Assembly (NCBI RefSeq): GCF_001399455.2
Contig: NZ_LLEI02000015.1
Coordinates: 55,708-119,707 of the forward strand
Reading direction: 5' to 3'
Length of the DNA: 64,000 nt
Origin: Vibrio bivalvicida
GTDB taxonomy: Bacteria > Pseudomonadota > Gammaproteobacteria > Enterobacterales > Vibrionaceae
Shown: positions 1-8,406 of the stretch, in pieces
Layout: each line of letters opens with the position of its first letter
Position numbering within the stretch: the stretch's first letter is position 1
Made by a program: the position numbers and the translations under genes
Notes under the pieces: generated by a model
What the model was told of the DNA's origin: nothing
What the model saw: only the letters and a program-made list of their open reading frames with translations
The model's database searches: none

Positions 1-746
1 GAGCGTTCAACATCTAGATAAGGTAAACAGGTAAGATACTGTCCATTTTCGACCATGCTGCGCAAAACAGGAACATGCTCATATTCACGCCAGACATCTA
101 AGTCTTCAATAAGATGGTGAATAGAACTATCAAATATCATTCTTGTGCCGCTACCATGCTCTCTCAGTACCCAACGCGCTTGTTCAAGCTGTGCAAGGCT
201 TACGGTTTCGTGACGAGCAAACGGATGATGGGCTGCTGCAACAACCGTCAAATGATCTCGACACCATACCTCTTGGTTTAATCGATTGTCGTCGCAACGA
301 CCTTCGATAATCCCGATATCGTATTTGTAGTCAAGAACACCCTGTAAAACGCTGTCAGTACTTTTCACTTTAAGTGAAATGCGCATTTCTGGAAATGAGT
401 TATCAATAATACTGATAAGGTCTGGAACTAAGTGTTCCGCTGGGGTTTGGCTTGCGCCTAGCTTTAAATGCCCACTCAATAAGTGTTGCTCGTAAAACCC
501 CATTTCGATCTGCTGAGCATCCTGCAACAAGCGTTTTGCTTTTGGTCGTAACCACATTCCCCAATGAGTAAGCGCCATTTGCTTGCCTTGCCGTTCAAAA
601 AGAGGACGGCCAAGCATCTTTTCAAGTTGAGCTAGCGACATACTGGTTGCCGATTGCGTTAACGCAAGCTTATCGGCAGCCAAACTTACACTTCCCGTAT
701 CAGCAACAGCATCAAAAACTGCGAGCTGTTTCAATGAATATCGCAT
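1..746 (-). CDS. LysR-family transcriptional regulator (3' part cut off)
   Basis: The reading frame starts at the ATG complementary to 744-746 and runs off the left edge, so about 248 residues are visible. The N-terminus (MRYSLKQLAVFDAVADTGSV) and following residues form a typical LysR winged helix-turn-helix, with an SLAADKLALTQSATSMSLAQ recognition region. A substrate-binding domain follows, including PAEHLVPDLISIID and GIIEGRCDD. LysR proteins usually have 290-310 residues, so roughly 50 are missing. The gene is divergent from the formate/nitrite-family channel gene, the usual LysR position for controlling a neighbour. The general appearance is like the YeiE/CysB-like branch, but I cannot name an orthologue. 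Confidence 0.9.
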   Translation of the reverse strand, partial: MRYSLKQLAVFDAVADTGSVSLAADKLALTQSATSMSLAQLEKMLGRPLFERQGKQMALTHWGMWLRPKAKRLLQDAQQIEMGFYEQHLLSGHLKLGASQTPAEHLVPDLISIIDNSFPEMRISLKVKSTDSVLQGVLDYKYDIGIIEGRCDDNRLNQEVWCRDHLTVVAAAHHPFARHETVSLAQLEQARWVLREHGSGTRMIFDSSIHHLIEDLDVWREYEHVPVLRSMVENGQYLTCLPYLDVER

Positions 747-843
747 AGCGCTCCTATCCTTGTTTCCAATATTGAGTTGTTGTCTGTAACACTCTGATCT
801 CTCGCTAATTGTAGTTCCAATAAGCAAGTCGTTTCATTTTACC

Positions 844-894
844 CATCAAAATTTCCTTATCAATATTTTTGATGAGGATTTTAAAAATTATCAA
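844..894. promoter_or_regulatory. Candidate LysR operator in the divergent promoter
   Basis: The intergenic region contains the inverted repeat ATCAA-TATTT-TTGAT at 859-873, which fits the T-N11-A rule for LysR sites. Two more direct ATCAA copies lie at 844-848 and 890-894. The position between a LysR gene and its divergent neighbour supports an operator role. The assignment is inference; the repeats are short and AT-rich. Confidence 0.4.
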
Positions 895-972
895 TTTTAC
901 CTGATGTTGTGACTTACCTATTCTGGTTTGGCAGCGAACATCAAGTCGCTGAAATCTTAAGGAGGTTTAACT

Positions 973-1020
973 ATGAAATTTGCACTTGGGAGCGCTTATG
1001 GCATCAGCTCAAACGAATAA
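973..1020 (+). CDS. Possible 15-codon leader ORF overlapping the channel start
   Basis: The best Shine-Dalgarno sequence in this promoter, GGAGG at 961-965, lies 7 bases before an ATG at 973. That ATG is not in the channel frame. It opens a 15-codon ORF (MKFALGSAYGISSNE) ending with TAA at 1018-1020, inside the first codons of the channel gene. It could be a translated leader that couples translation to the downstream ATG at 998, or a chance ORF. The alternative is that a one-base error or mutation separated the original start from the main frame. Confidence 0.35.
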   Translation: MKFALGSAYGISSNE

Positions 1021-2446
1021 TCAATATTTTTCTCCCATCGAGATGATGGCTGAGGCAGAAAAATTCGCTCTCAGTAAAGCAAAGAAAAGCAGTGGCATGA
1101 CTTTGAGCCTAGCAATAATGGCTGGCGCGTTTATTGGCTTGGCATTTCTCTTTTATATCACTGTTACAACGGGTAGTGCCGAAGCTGGATGGGGATTAAG
1201 CCGCTTAGCCGGCGGATTGGCCTTTAGCATGGGCTTAATTTTGATTGTGATTTGTGGCGGTGAACTATTCACCAGTTCCGTCCTATCAAGCATTTCATGG
1301 GCGAACAAACAAATTAGCTTTAGCAAGATGCTTTCTATTTGGGGCAAAGTTTACCTTGGTAACTTTATTGGAGCCATGTTGCTACTAGTCATCGTGTCGG
1401 CTGCAGGTCTGTACCAAATGGACCACGGTCAATGGGGGCTGAATGCATTAAACATCGCCCAACATAAACTGCACCATACTCCTGTTCAAGCTTTTGCTCT
1501 GGGCGTTCTGTGTAACTTACTTGTTTGTTTGGCTATATGGCTCACTTTCAGCAGTGCCAATGCGATGACAAAAGCAGCGATGACCATCATGCCAGTTGCA
1601 ATGTTTGTCTCCAGCGGTTTTGAACACTGCGTCGCAAACATGTTTATGGTGCCGTTGGGTATCGTTATTCACAACTTCGCACCAGAAAGTTTCTGGCAGC
1701 AAATCGGAGTCGCATCCACTCAATATGCTGACCTCAACATTCAACAATTTGTCTTCGCCAACCTTATTCCTGTCACGTTAGGAAACATCGTCGGCGGTTC
1801 TGTACTCGTCGGACTGGCTAACTGGGGGATTTATCGCAGACCACAACTTAAAGCGGCAAATGTACACGCAATCACTACAACAACTCAGATTAATTCGGCT
1901 AAGGAAATCACTATGAACAGCAACATTACTGCATCAGCAATCATGAACCAGCAACCTCTAGTACTGCGCGCAGAAATGCCAACATCAGTGGCGATCGATA
2001 CTCTACTAGACAACCATCAAGTCAGTGCACCTGTTTGTGACGTTGAAGGCCGATTAGTTGGGTTCTTCTCTGCTCATGACGTAATGGTGGATCTTTGGTG
2101 CCAAGATTACATACCAGCCAAAGAACAGAAAGTGGTCGACATTATGTCACGAGACGTTGTTGCTATCGATGCTAATGACAAGCTCGTCGACATTGCTGAG
2201 TTCCTCTGTATCGATAAAGAGCAACTTTATCCAACAACTAGCATGGGTATTGCTACTCAGTTCACCACGCTTTCTTTAGAAGAACGTGCGAAAGCAATGA
2301 AAGTAAGCAAGCCTCACGTATTGCCGGTTTTAGACAATGGATCGTTAGTTGGTGTGATCACTCGAGAAAACGTGCTAATTGCCCTGCGTCCTATTTACGG
2401 TGAGCGTATCACGGTTGTGGAAGAGCGTGAGCTTGAGTCGGCGTAA
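998..2446 (+). CDS. Formate/nitrite transporter (FNT) family channel fused to CBS domains
   Basis: The first about 290 residues form a FocA/NirC-type pentameric inner-membrane channel with about six hydrophobic segments and the signature SGFEHCVANMFMVPLG. Its histidine (residue 210 from the ATG at 998) corresponds to the central pore His of FocA. The C-terminal about 180 residues contain CBS-type sequence (ITASAIMNQQPLVLRAEMP, VSAPVCDVEGRLVGFFSAHD, VLPVLDNGSLVGVITRENV). CBS pairs normally bind adenine nucleotides and gate transport. FocA alone is about 285 residues; here the total is 482. An in-frame TTG lies at 980, but ATG 998 has GGGAG at 988-992. A second ATG at 1913, preceded by AAGGA, lies at the domain boundary. 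The substrate could be formate, nitrite or hydrosulfide; the sequence does not decide. Confidence 0.88.
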   Translation: MASAQTNNQYFSPIEMMAEAEKFALSKAKKSSGMTLSLAIMAGAFIGLAFLFYITVTTGSAEAGWGLSRLAGGLAFSMGLILIVICGGELFTSSVLSSISWANKQISFSKMLSIWGKVYLGNFIGAMLLLVIVSAAGLYQMDHGQWGLNALNIAQHKLHHTPVQAFALGVLCNLLVCLAIWLTFSSANAMTKAAMTIMPVAMFVSSGFEHCVANMFMVPLGIVIHNFAPESFWQQIGVASTQYADLNIQQFVFANLIPVTLGNIVGGSVLVGLANWGIYRRPQLKAANVHAITTTTQINSAKEITMNSNITASAIMNQQPLVLRAEMPTSVAIDTLLDNHQVSAPVCDVEGRLVGFFSAHDVMVDLWCQDYIPAKEQKVVDIMSRDVVAIDANDKLVDIAEFLCIDKEQLYPTTSMGIATQFTTLSLEERAKAMKVSKPHVLPVLDNGSLVGVITRENVLIALRPIYGERITVVEERELESA

Positions 2447-2503
2447 CAATAAAACATAACAACGCTAGGCTAGGATTTTGGTTAGGAAATAAGTCGCTTG
2501 ACC

Positions 2504-2531
2504 AAAAAGCCCCCAACGCAAGTTGGGGGCT
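2504..2531 (-). terminator. Rho-independent terminator of the yceI operon
   Basis: A perfect 10-bp stem (AGCCCCCAAC at 2508-2517, GTTGGGGGCT at 2522-2531) has loop GCAA. Read on the minus strand it is followed by a T run, so it ends the yceI transcript. It may also stop the channel transcript, less strongly. Confidence 0.85.
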
Positions 2532-2556
2532 ACTTTATCGTTTAGCAGTTAATGGC

Positions 2557-3126
2557 TTACTTCTTAATACCTTCTACGTGAAGTTCCATATCAACGTAGC
2601 TAGATGCACCCATTACTGGAATATTGAAGTCAGCAAGCTCCAAGCGAGTTGAACCTAAGAAACCAGCGCGCTCCCCACCCCAAGGGTCTTGACCTGCACC
2701 AATGAAGATCGCATCAATAGTAATTGGTTTGGTAACACCGTGTAGGTTTAGTTCACCATTAACTTCAAGCTTTCCGTTACCTTTGTCGACAACACTTGTA
2801 CTTGTGAAGGTCGCAGTAGAATACTTCGACGCATCGATAAAATCTGAGCTGCGGATGTGCTTATCACGCTCCGCATGATTTGAATCTAGACTCGTAGTGT
2901 CTACATTTACCATCACTTTTGATGCTGTAACATTAGCTGGGTCATAAGAAAACTCGCCATCAAATGTGTTAAAACGACCTTGAATAAAGCTGTAGCCTAG
3001 GTGACTGACTTTAAAGTTCACCGAAGCATGAGCACCTTTTGTATCGATCATGTAATCCGCCGCGCTTGCACCAAATGGTAATGCCATTACCATTGCTAAT
3101 CCGGTAGCAAATAACGTTTTTTTCAT
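2557..3126 (-). CDS. yceI: YceI-family periplasmic protein
   Basis: This 189-residue protein begins with a Sec signal peptide (MKKTLFATGLAMVMALPFGA, cleavage after ASA). A YceI lipocalin-like beta-barrel follows, with the hallmarks YMIDTKGAHASVNFKVSHLG, RDKHIRSSDFID and LNLHGVTKPITID. YceI proteins bind isoprenoid or polyprenyl-like lipids in the periplasm. Its start overlaps the stop of the upstream cytochrome b561 gene (ATGA-type, 3123-3126), so the pair is one operon, as in E. coli yceJ-yceI. Length matches the family (about 190). Confidence 0.95.
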   Translation of the reverse strand: MKKTLFATGLAMVMALPFGASAADYMIDTKGAHASVNFKVSHLGYSFIQGRFNTFDGEFSYDPANVTASKVMVNVDTTSLDSNHAERDKHIRSSDFIDASKYSTATFTSTSVVDKGNGKLEVNGELNLHGVTKPITIDAIFIGAGQDPWGGERAGFLGSTRLELADFNIPVMGASSYVDMELHVEGIKK

Positions 3127-3662
3127 TTTGAAGCTCCTATCATTTTGCGTAGCGTGTTGTCTTTATTAATAAAGTGGTGTTTCAAAGCCGCAATAGCATG
3201 CACTGCAGCAATAATAATGAGTGCCCAAGCGGCGTAAAAGTGAACTTGTCCAGCAATATCGGCTTGGTTTTCAAACAAGGCTCCTAACCCAGGAACAGTA
3301 AACCAAGTGAATACATCAATGCCTCGCCCATCTTCCGTAGAGATTAAGTACCCTGAGGCAAAGAGTGCCAAAAGTATCGCGTACATCCCCAAGTGAGCCA
3401 GCTTGGCACCGATGATCTCATAGGCGGCCCCTTCAACTTTAGGTGACGCCGTCACTATTTTCCAAAAGAGTCTAAATAAGGTTAATCCTGCCAGTAACAA
3501 ACCGATTGATTTATGCCAATGTGGCGCGGTGCGATACCACTCACTATAGTACGACAAATCAACCATCCATAGTCCTACAGCAAACAACCCTATAATGGCC
3601 AGCGCTGAAAGCCAATGAAGAGCTCGTGCAACTGGGTTATAGTTTTTAACTTCCGATTTCAT
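3123..3662 (-). CDS. Cytochrome b561 family protein (YceJ-like)
   Basis: This is a 179-residue four-helix diheme b-type cytochrome of the bacterial b561 family. Candidate heme histidines lie in RALHWLSA, PHWHKSIG, KLAHLGMY and AVHAIAALKHH. It would sit in the inner membrane and pass electrons between quinol and a periplasmic partner. Translational coupling to yceI suggests the two act on the same lipid or quinone-type substrate; this is inference. Confidence 0.9.
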   Translation of the reverse strand: MKSEVKNYNPVARALHWLSALAIIGLFAVGLWMVDLSYYSEWYRTAPHWHKSIGLLLAGLTLFRLFWKIVTASPKVEGAAYEIIGAKLAHLGMYAILLALFASGYLISTEDGRGIDVFTWFTVPGLGALFENQADIAGQVHFYAAWALIIIAAVHAIAALKHHFINKDNTLRKMIGASK

Positions 3663-3808
3663 CTGATTGCCCTAAAGGTTAATGACTCTTGTTTTAATTT
3701 AGAGTACATATCTCATCTTTCTTGCAACAGATTATTTACCATTCTTTACAATAGAGAAATATCCTTCGCTTGATTGAGTCGTTCGAAATTCTTGAACGAA
3801 TGATTTCG

Positions 3809-4063
3809 TCACTTTTCAAAATAACTCTCTTGCTCTATTTCATAAATTTCGTCTGCAATATCAATGATCTTCCTCTCAATAATAGATTGAGCATCGGCAA
3901 GACCCTTGTTATAAAAAGCCGCTCCAAATCGACTCACAATAAAGTCAAACAGAAAATCGGCATCGAATTGGCCAATCTCTATCTCAAGCTCATCTTCCAT
4001 GTAGCGTTGTAGCTCTCGCGACATCGTCTGCTTTTGTTGTGATGTAAATTCAATCTTAGACAT
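3809..4063 (-). CDS. DUF2164 family protein
   Basis: This is an 84-residue soluble protein. The pattern MSKIEFTSQQKQTM, IEIGQFDADFLFDFIVSRFG and YNKGLADAQSII matches the small DUF2164 family, whose function is unknown. It is a lone gene between the yceI operon and a divergent hypothetical gene. A short inverted repeat TCGTTC/GAACGA (3779-3799) downstream could help termination but has no clear T run. Confidence 0.8.
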   Translation of the reverse strand: MSKIEFTSQQKQTMSRELQRYMEDELEIEIGQFDADFLFDFIVSRFGAAFYNKGLADAQSIIERKIIDIADEIYEIEQESYFEK

Positions 4064-4151
4064 AAACCCTTCAAGTCCCTTATTATTTTGCCGATTAAGT
4101 GTAACGAAAGTTAACTAGCGCGTGTTAGGCTAGTGTCGCATATTGCTCATT

Positions 4152-4802
4152 ATGGAGAGATGGATCTTGTTATTGGATGTGCTGGTTCAAAGTGTTAATG
4201 AATTTCAGGCCGATTGTATGGCGTTGTGTGAAAAACACTATCCGACCATTCACAATAAAGGAATGAGCGAGCATCATCTAGGTTTGGCTTTTTCAAGACG
4301 TCTTTCACGTACCCTGACTGAGTTCGGTCATGATTACGACTACAAGGCCCTAGATAGTAACCCTAGTACTGATTTTCCTCATCACTACCGTATTAGCTCT
4401 GAAATTGGCACTGTCTGGGTACTAACCTCTCACCTCGTCAGTGCTGGACCTTCATGCCGCAAAAAGCTGTTTCGTACTATCGCTCAATGGCAAGAAGAAT
4501 ACGGCTACGCGGTGCAACCAAACGACTTACTGCTTCTGCTCACCGATCACTGGATAACTAGAAACAAACAGAGCCGAGAATTACTTCATTGGTGGACGGG
4601 TCAGTTGCCCGACGAAATTGACGAATACCGAGTTCAAGGGATCACCCTTTATGAGAGTGAATCATTACTTGCTCAGTCATTAGAGCAGCACTTTAGTATT
4701 AGCCCCTACTTTGTAAAGTTCACGCACCCTTTGAAAAGAGCGACAGATAAACAATTGGTGAGAAAGTACATACAATTGTACTCTGTCATTCAGCTTAGCT
4801 AA
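4152..4802 (+). CDS. Hypothetical protein, probably Vibrio-conserved
   Basis: I do not recognise a named family. It is a soluble protein of about 216 residues without signal peptide or membrane segments, rich in aromatic residues and His (SEHHLGLAFSRRLSRTLTEF, LLHWWTGQLPDEIDEY). The start is uncertain. An in-frame TTG lies at 4143 and an ATG at 4152. The only good Shine-Dalgarno (GGAGAG, 4154-4159) precedes a TTG at 4167, which would remove five residues. Codon use looks like that of its neighbours. Confidence 0.7.
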   Translation: MERWILLLDVLVQSVNEFQADCMALCEKHYPTIHNKGMSEHHLGLAFSRRLSRTLTEFGHDYDYKALDSNPSTDFPHHYRISSEIGTVWVLTSHLVSAGPSCRKKLFRTIAQWQEEYGYAVQPNDLLLLLTDHWITRNKQSRELLHWWTGQLPDEIDEYRVQGITLYESESLLAQSLEQHFSISPYFVKFTHPLKRATDKQLVRKYIQLYSVIQLS

Positions 4803-5148
4803 ATACCGGACAGTCCTATCATCCATTAGGTATATCAAATGAAGATACGCCCAACACAGCTCAGGCTGACCTAGACATTTGTATCACTCATTAGTAGGAT
4901 TTTCTCTTTTCTTGTGATGTCAAAGTATGGCCGCAATGAAAACGCCTCTAACCCGTGCTGATGAGAACTTCGCCTAAAAACCATCCCAATTATGTTGAAT
5001 TAATTTTTCTCAGCTCTAAATAATACAGTTTGATGATAAGGTGACTTTAATGACAGATAGCATAGTCCATCTGACTGTTTTATTTTGACGCAACTCCTTT
5101 TAAAACGGGGACTGATTCAAAACTTGTCCATCTAGTTATAGACAACCG
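4803..5148. other. Non-coding stretch before the EAL gene
   Basis: About 350 bases have no convincing gene on either strand. Visible structure is limited to an imperfect inverted repeat around 5051-5081 (ACAGAT...ATCTG...CTGT). I see no terminator with a T run after the upstream gene and no recognisable RNA gene. Confidence 0.5.
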
Positions 5149-5176
5149 TTGACAGATTCGAGTCTGTGTCAATAAT
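5149..5176 (+). promoter_or_regulatory. Sigma-70 promoter with overlapping inverted repeat for the EAL gene
   Basis: A consensus -35 TTGACA (5149-5154) is separated by 16 bases from AATAAT (5171-5176), a good -10. The -35 is the left arm of an inverted repeat TTGACAGA...TCTG-TG-TCAA (5149-5172), which could be an operator occluding RNA polymerase. The EAL start codon is 65 bases downstream. Confidence 0.55.
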
Positions 5177-5240
5177 ATGTCAAAACGTTGCACCATTTCA
5201 TGCGGAATAATTTAGGTAAGCACAGAGGTCAGTAGTAAAT

Positions 5241-6086
5241 ATGATTCTTTCCACTAGGCAGCAGTTTGTGGATTGTCTTTCGATGAACGAGGATTCTCAA
5301 TACATTGGCACATATAAACACCTGACTCTCAATAGTGTATTCCAGCCTATTTTTGATACTACAAATACCATCATTGGCGTTGAAGCCTTGGTTAGAATTC
5401 ACGACTTATTGGCAGGCCCAATTCGCCCTGATCAGTTTTTCCACAACGAAGACATCAATTTTGACGACAAAATCAGCGTTGAGCGCTTGAGCCGAGTCAT
5501 TCATATTCGAAACTTTGCCCGTTCACAATATAGACATCTTAAGCTCTTTCTCAACGTTCTTCCGTCAGCAGGAGAATACTTAGCTTTAGGAAACATAGAT
5601 GCGAGTCTACTCGCTCAACGGTTAAAAGCCCTAAACTTAGACAACTCACAATTGGTGATGGAGATCGTTGAACTCAATGCTTCAAACGAGGAAACACTAA
5701 AAACCGCGACGAGAAAACTATCCGCGAGTGATTTTAATATAGCCGTCGATGATTTCGGAGTTAACGCCTCAAACCGTCAAAGGGCTGAGCGTCTAAAACC
5801 CGACATCATTAAACTAGATCGTTCGCTATTGCTTGCTTATATGGCTGGTGACCAGTTCCGTTTAATGTCTGGTATCAAGTTGGCCAAAATATTGGGCTCA
5901 AAAGTGGTTGTCGAAGGGGTAGAAACCAGCCAGCAGCTTGAAGCAATGCGTAACTTAGACATCGATTTATTTCAAGGCTATTTCTTAGGTGTGCCAGAGC
6001 CATTACCTGCCGTTTACATTGATGAGTCGAATAACTTGAGCTCAATTGGTGATCCAAGCATCGTTTATCACCAGCTATATCAATAA
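5241..6086 (+). CDS. EAL-domain c-di-GMP phosphodiesterase
   Basis: This 281-residue cytoplasmic protein is almost entirely one EAL domain. It keeps the residues expected for an active enzyme: VEALVRI (EAL), FLNVLPS, EIVELN, the DDFG motif in AVDDFGV, IIKLDRS, VVEGVE and the final QGYFLG. No sensory domain is visible, only a short N-terminal extension of about 30 residues. It should linearise c-di-GMP to pGpG. It is a single gene with its own promoter. A GAGGT upstream is a loosely spaced ribosome-binding site, so a slightly later start (MNEDSQYIG) is possible. Confidence 0.9.
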   Translation: MILSTRQQFVDCLSMNEDSQYIGTYKHLTLNSVFQPIFDTTNTIIGVEALVRIHDLLAGPIRPDQFFHNEDINFDDKISVERLSRVIHIRNFARSQYRHLKLFLNVLPSAGEYLALGNIDASLLAQRLKALNLDNSQLVMEIVELNASNEETLKTATRKLSASDFNIAVDDFGVNASNRQRAERLKPDIIKLDRSLLLAYMAGDQFRLMSGIKLAKILGSKVVVEGVETSQQLEAMRNLDIDLFQGYFLGVPEPLPAVYIDESNNLSSIGDPSIVYHQLYQ

Positions 6087-6223
6087 GCTGTCAACAAGCC
6101 GCACACACCCTCAACAATAGATCTAGTTATTAGTTCCAATACTATCCGCAACAATATTATTAACATCCTATATACCATCGAAATACATGATATTCCTTGC
6201 ATTTTAATACTCATTACGATTTT

Positions 6224-6237
6224 TTGTTCTAGATCAT
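6224..6237 (+). promoter_or_regulatory. FNR-like site upstream of dcuC
   Basis: TTGTT-CTAG-ATCAT matches 8 of 10 positions of the FNR consensus TTGAT-N4-ATCAA. It lies about 110 bases before the dcuC start. DcuC is made anaerobically in enterics under FNR, so the location is sensible. It is a prediction from sequence. Confidence 0.45.
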
Positions 6238-6340
6238 CAGAACAGAAACTAGCACTCGTGCTACAGCATAGAATTCTGTACATTCCCTGACATAGTTTGA
6301 AACAGTTTCTATCTATTTTTCATATTCGGAGGAGAATTCT

Positions 6341-7708
6341 ATGCTGGAACTCTTAATTGGATTAGTCGTGACCATCGCGGTTGGCTATTTCATCGTCAAA
6401 GGCTATAAACCAGCCGGCGTTCTTTTAACTGCAGGTGTACTGCTACTCATAATTACAGGTCTAATTGGCCATACGGTTTTACCTTCAAAAGTCGCTTCAA
6501 CAGGTAATATGTTTACCGATGCTCTAGAGTATGTAAAATACATGCTTCAATACCGTGGTGGCGGCTTAGGGATGCAAATCATGCTGCTATGTGGTTTCGC
6601 TTCTTACATGACACACATTGGCGCAAACAATGTGGTTGTTAAACAGTTTTCTAAGCCGCTTTCATTCATTAAGTCTCCCTACGTATTATTAGTTGCTGCC
6701 TACATCGTTGCGTGTTTGATGTCTTTAGCAGTAAGTTCTGCAACAGGTCTCGGTGTGCTGTTAATGGCAACGTTGTTCCCTATGATGACCGCGATGGGCA
6801 TTTCACGCCCTGCTGCTGTTGCTGTGTGTGCATCCCCTGCTGCCATTATTCTCTCACCGACTTCAGGTGATGTTGTTATCGCTGCCGAAAAGTCGGGTTT
6901 AGCACTTGACGTTTTTGCCGTACAAACTGTTCTTCCAGTTTCAATCTGTGCGATTATTGTGATGGCAGTTGCTGCATTCTTCTGGAACAAATATCTAGAC
7001 AAGAAAGACAATTCTCCAATGGAGCGCGTTGATGTTTCAGAAATCGAAGTGAATGCTCCAGCCTTCTACGCTGTTTTACCGTTTCTACCTATAATCGGTG
7101 TCTTCCTATTTAATGGCCGTACAATTCCGGGTCTATCACTCGATATCTACACGATTGTAGTATTGTCGATCTTTATCGGCGCGTTGGTGAACTTTGTTGT
7201 TAAGCGTTTCGATGGAGAGAAAACACTCGAAGATCTTGAGTCTTGCTACCAAGGTATGGCAGACGCATTTAAAGGCGTGGTAATGTTGTTAGTTGCTGCT
7301 GGTGTATTTGCACAAGGACTTATGTCTATTGGCGCAATCGACAACCTGCTTCACCTTGCCGAAACTGCAGGAGCTGGCGGTATTGCGTTGATGTTTATCC
7401 TCACTGCTCTAACAGTCGCAGCAGCTATTGCAACGGGGTCAGGAAATGCTCCATTCTATGCCTTTGTTGAGTTAGCGCCTTCGCTTGCTGCTAAAATGGG
7501 ACTTAACCCGGCTTTCTTAATCATTCCAATGCTACAAGCCTCTAACTTGGGCCGTACTATCTCACCAGTATCAGGTGTTGTCGTCGCGACATCAGGTATG
7601 GCTAAGATCAGTCCATTTGAGGTTGTTAAGCGAACCTCTGTGCCAGTCCTGTGTGGTTTAGCTACAGTGATCGTTGGTACACTGATCCTTGTTCCAATGT
7701 CAGCCTAA
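6341..7708 (+). CDS. dcuC: Anaerobic C4-dicarboxylate transporter DcuC
   Basis: This is a 455-residue polytopic inner-membrane protein with 10-12 hydrophobic segments over its full length. It matches DcuC (about 460 residues) in sequences such as VGYFIVKGYKPAGVLLTAGV, IGANNVVVKQFSKPL, SPTSGDVVIAAEKSG and ATGSGNAPFYAFVELAPSLA. DcuC exports succinate and exchanges it for fumarate during fermentation or fumarate respiration. A strong Shine-Dalgarno (GGAGGAG, 6330-6336) sets the start. It is monocistronic and converges on narP across a shared terminator. Confidence 0.93.
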   Translation: MLELLIGLVVTIAVGYFIVKGYKPAGVLLTAGVLLLIITGLIGHTVLPSKVASTGNMFTDALEYVKYMLQYRGGGLGMQIMLLCGFASYMTHIGANNVVVKQFSKPLSFIKSPYVLLVAAYIVACLMSLAVSSATGLGVLLMATLFPMMTAMGISRPAAVAVCASPAAIILSPTSGDVVIAAEKSGLALDVFAVQTVLPVSICAIIVMAVAAFFWNKYLDKKDNSPMERVDVSEIEVNAPAFYAVLPFLPIIGVFLFNGRTIPGLSLDIYTIVVLSIFIGALVNFVVKRFDGEKTLEDLESCYQGMADAFKGVVMLLVAAGVFAQGLMSIGAIDNLLHLAETAGAGGIALMFILTALTVAAAIATGSGNAPFYAFVELAPSLAAKMGLNPAFLIIPMLQASNLGRTISPVSGVVVATSGMAKISPFEVVKRTSVPVLCGLATVIVGTLILVPMSA

Positions 7709-7722
7709 TTCAACAAGTTAGT

Positions 7723-7760
7723 AAAATTAAAGGGCGCTCAATTGAGCGCCCTTTAATTTT
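7723..7760. terminator. Bidirectional terminator between dcuC and narP
   Basis: A perfect 38-base palindrome has arms 7723-7741 and 7742-7760, with the GC core GGGCGCTC/GAGCGCCC flanked by A and T runs. It gives a strong hairpin with a T run in both directions, serving the two convergent genes. Confidence 0.92.
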
Positions 7761-7773
7761 TACGGTATTCGAT

Positions 7774-8406
7774 TTACTTTATCTCACCATAACGCTCTAA
7801 ATATAGGACAGTCGCTGCCGTGCGAGATGGGACCTGAAGCTTTTTTAACAGGCTTTTCATATGGACTTTTACGGTAGACTCAGAAATAAACAAGGTGTCG
7901 GCAATTTGCTTATTTCTTAGCCCTTTAGCTACTTCTTTTAATATCTGCATCTCACGATCTGTAAGCTCATCAAAAACCGTTGTGCTGTTCTGGCGCTCAG
8001 ACAAGTATTTTGCAACTTCCTTACTGTATGACTTATTACCCTGTAACGAACTCTTTAGTAGTTCGATGAGTTCATCCGGCTCAGTGTCTTTTAATAAATA
8101 GCCATCAGCCCCAGCTTGTACAATCGCTTCAATGTCTGCTGGACTGTCAGAGACAGTCAAAATTACAATCGTCGCGTCACACTCATCAGCCCGAAGTGCT
8201 TTCAAAGTATCTAGCCCAGACATTCCTTTCATATTCAAATCAAGAAGGATCAAATCGGGTTTATGTTCATGATTCTGGGCAACAGCTTCAGCCCCATTGC
8301 TTGCTTCTGCGACAACGTTGAATTCATCTTCAAAACTCAATAACTGGTTAATACCACGACGCATCAATGGATGGTCATCGACCAATAAAACTCTAAATTC
8401 TGTCAA
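7774..8406 (-). CDS. narP: Nitrate/nitrite response regulator NarP
   Basis: This 210-residue protein has a receiver domain (LLVDDHPLMRRGI, phospho-acceptor Asp56 in LILLDLNMKG, LLKDTEPDE). A NarL/LuxR-type helix-turn-helix follows (LTDREMQILKEVAKGLRNKQ, SESTVKVHMKSLLKKL). It pairs with the overlapping narQ gene (14-base overlap, 8393-8406). Phosphorylated NarP binds 7-2-7 inverted heptamers; one such site lies in the nap control region about 1.8 kb upstream. The choice of NarP over NarL rests on the NarQ partner and the nap location. Confidence 0.92.
   Translation of the reverse strand: MTEFRVLLVDDHPLMRRGINQLLSFEDEFNVVAEASNGAEAVAQNHEHKPDLILLDLNMKGMSGLDTLKALRADECDATIVILTVSDSPADIEAIVQAGADGYLLKDTEPDELIELLKSSLQGNKSYSKEVAKYLSERQNSTTVFDELTDREMQILKEVAKGLRNKQIADTLFISESTVKVHMKSLLKKLQVPSRTAATVLYLERYGEIK

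Noticed and set aside
3770..4012. 80-codon plus-strand ORF
   Set aside because: It is antisense to the DUF2164 gene, which has a recognisable family sequence.
6080..6283. 67-codon minus-strand ORF
   Set aside because: It fills the dcuC promoter region including the FNR-like site, has no ribosome-binding site and no family resemblance.
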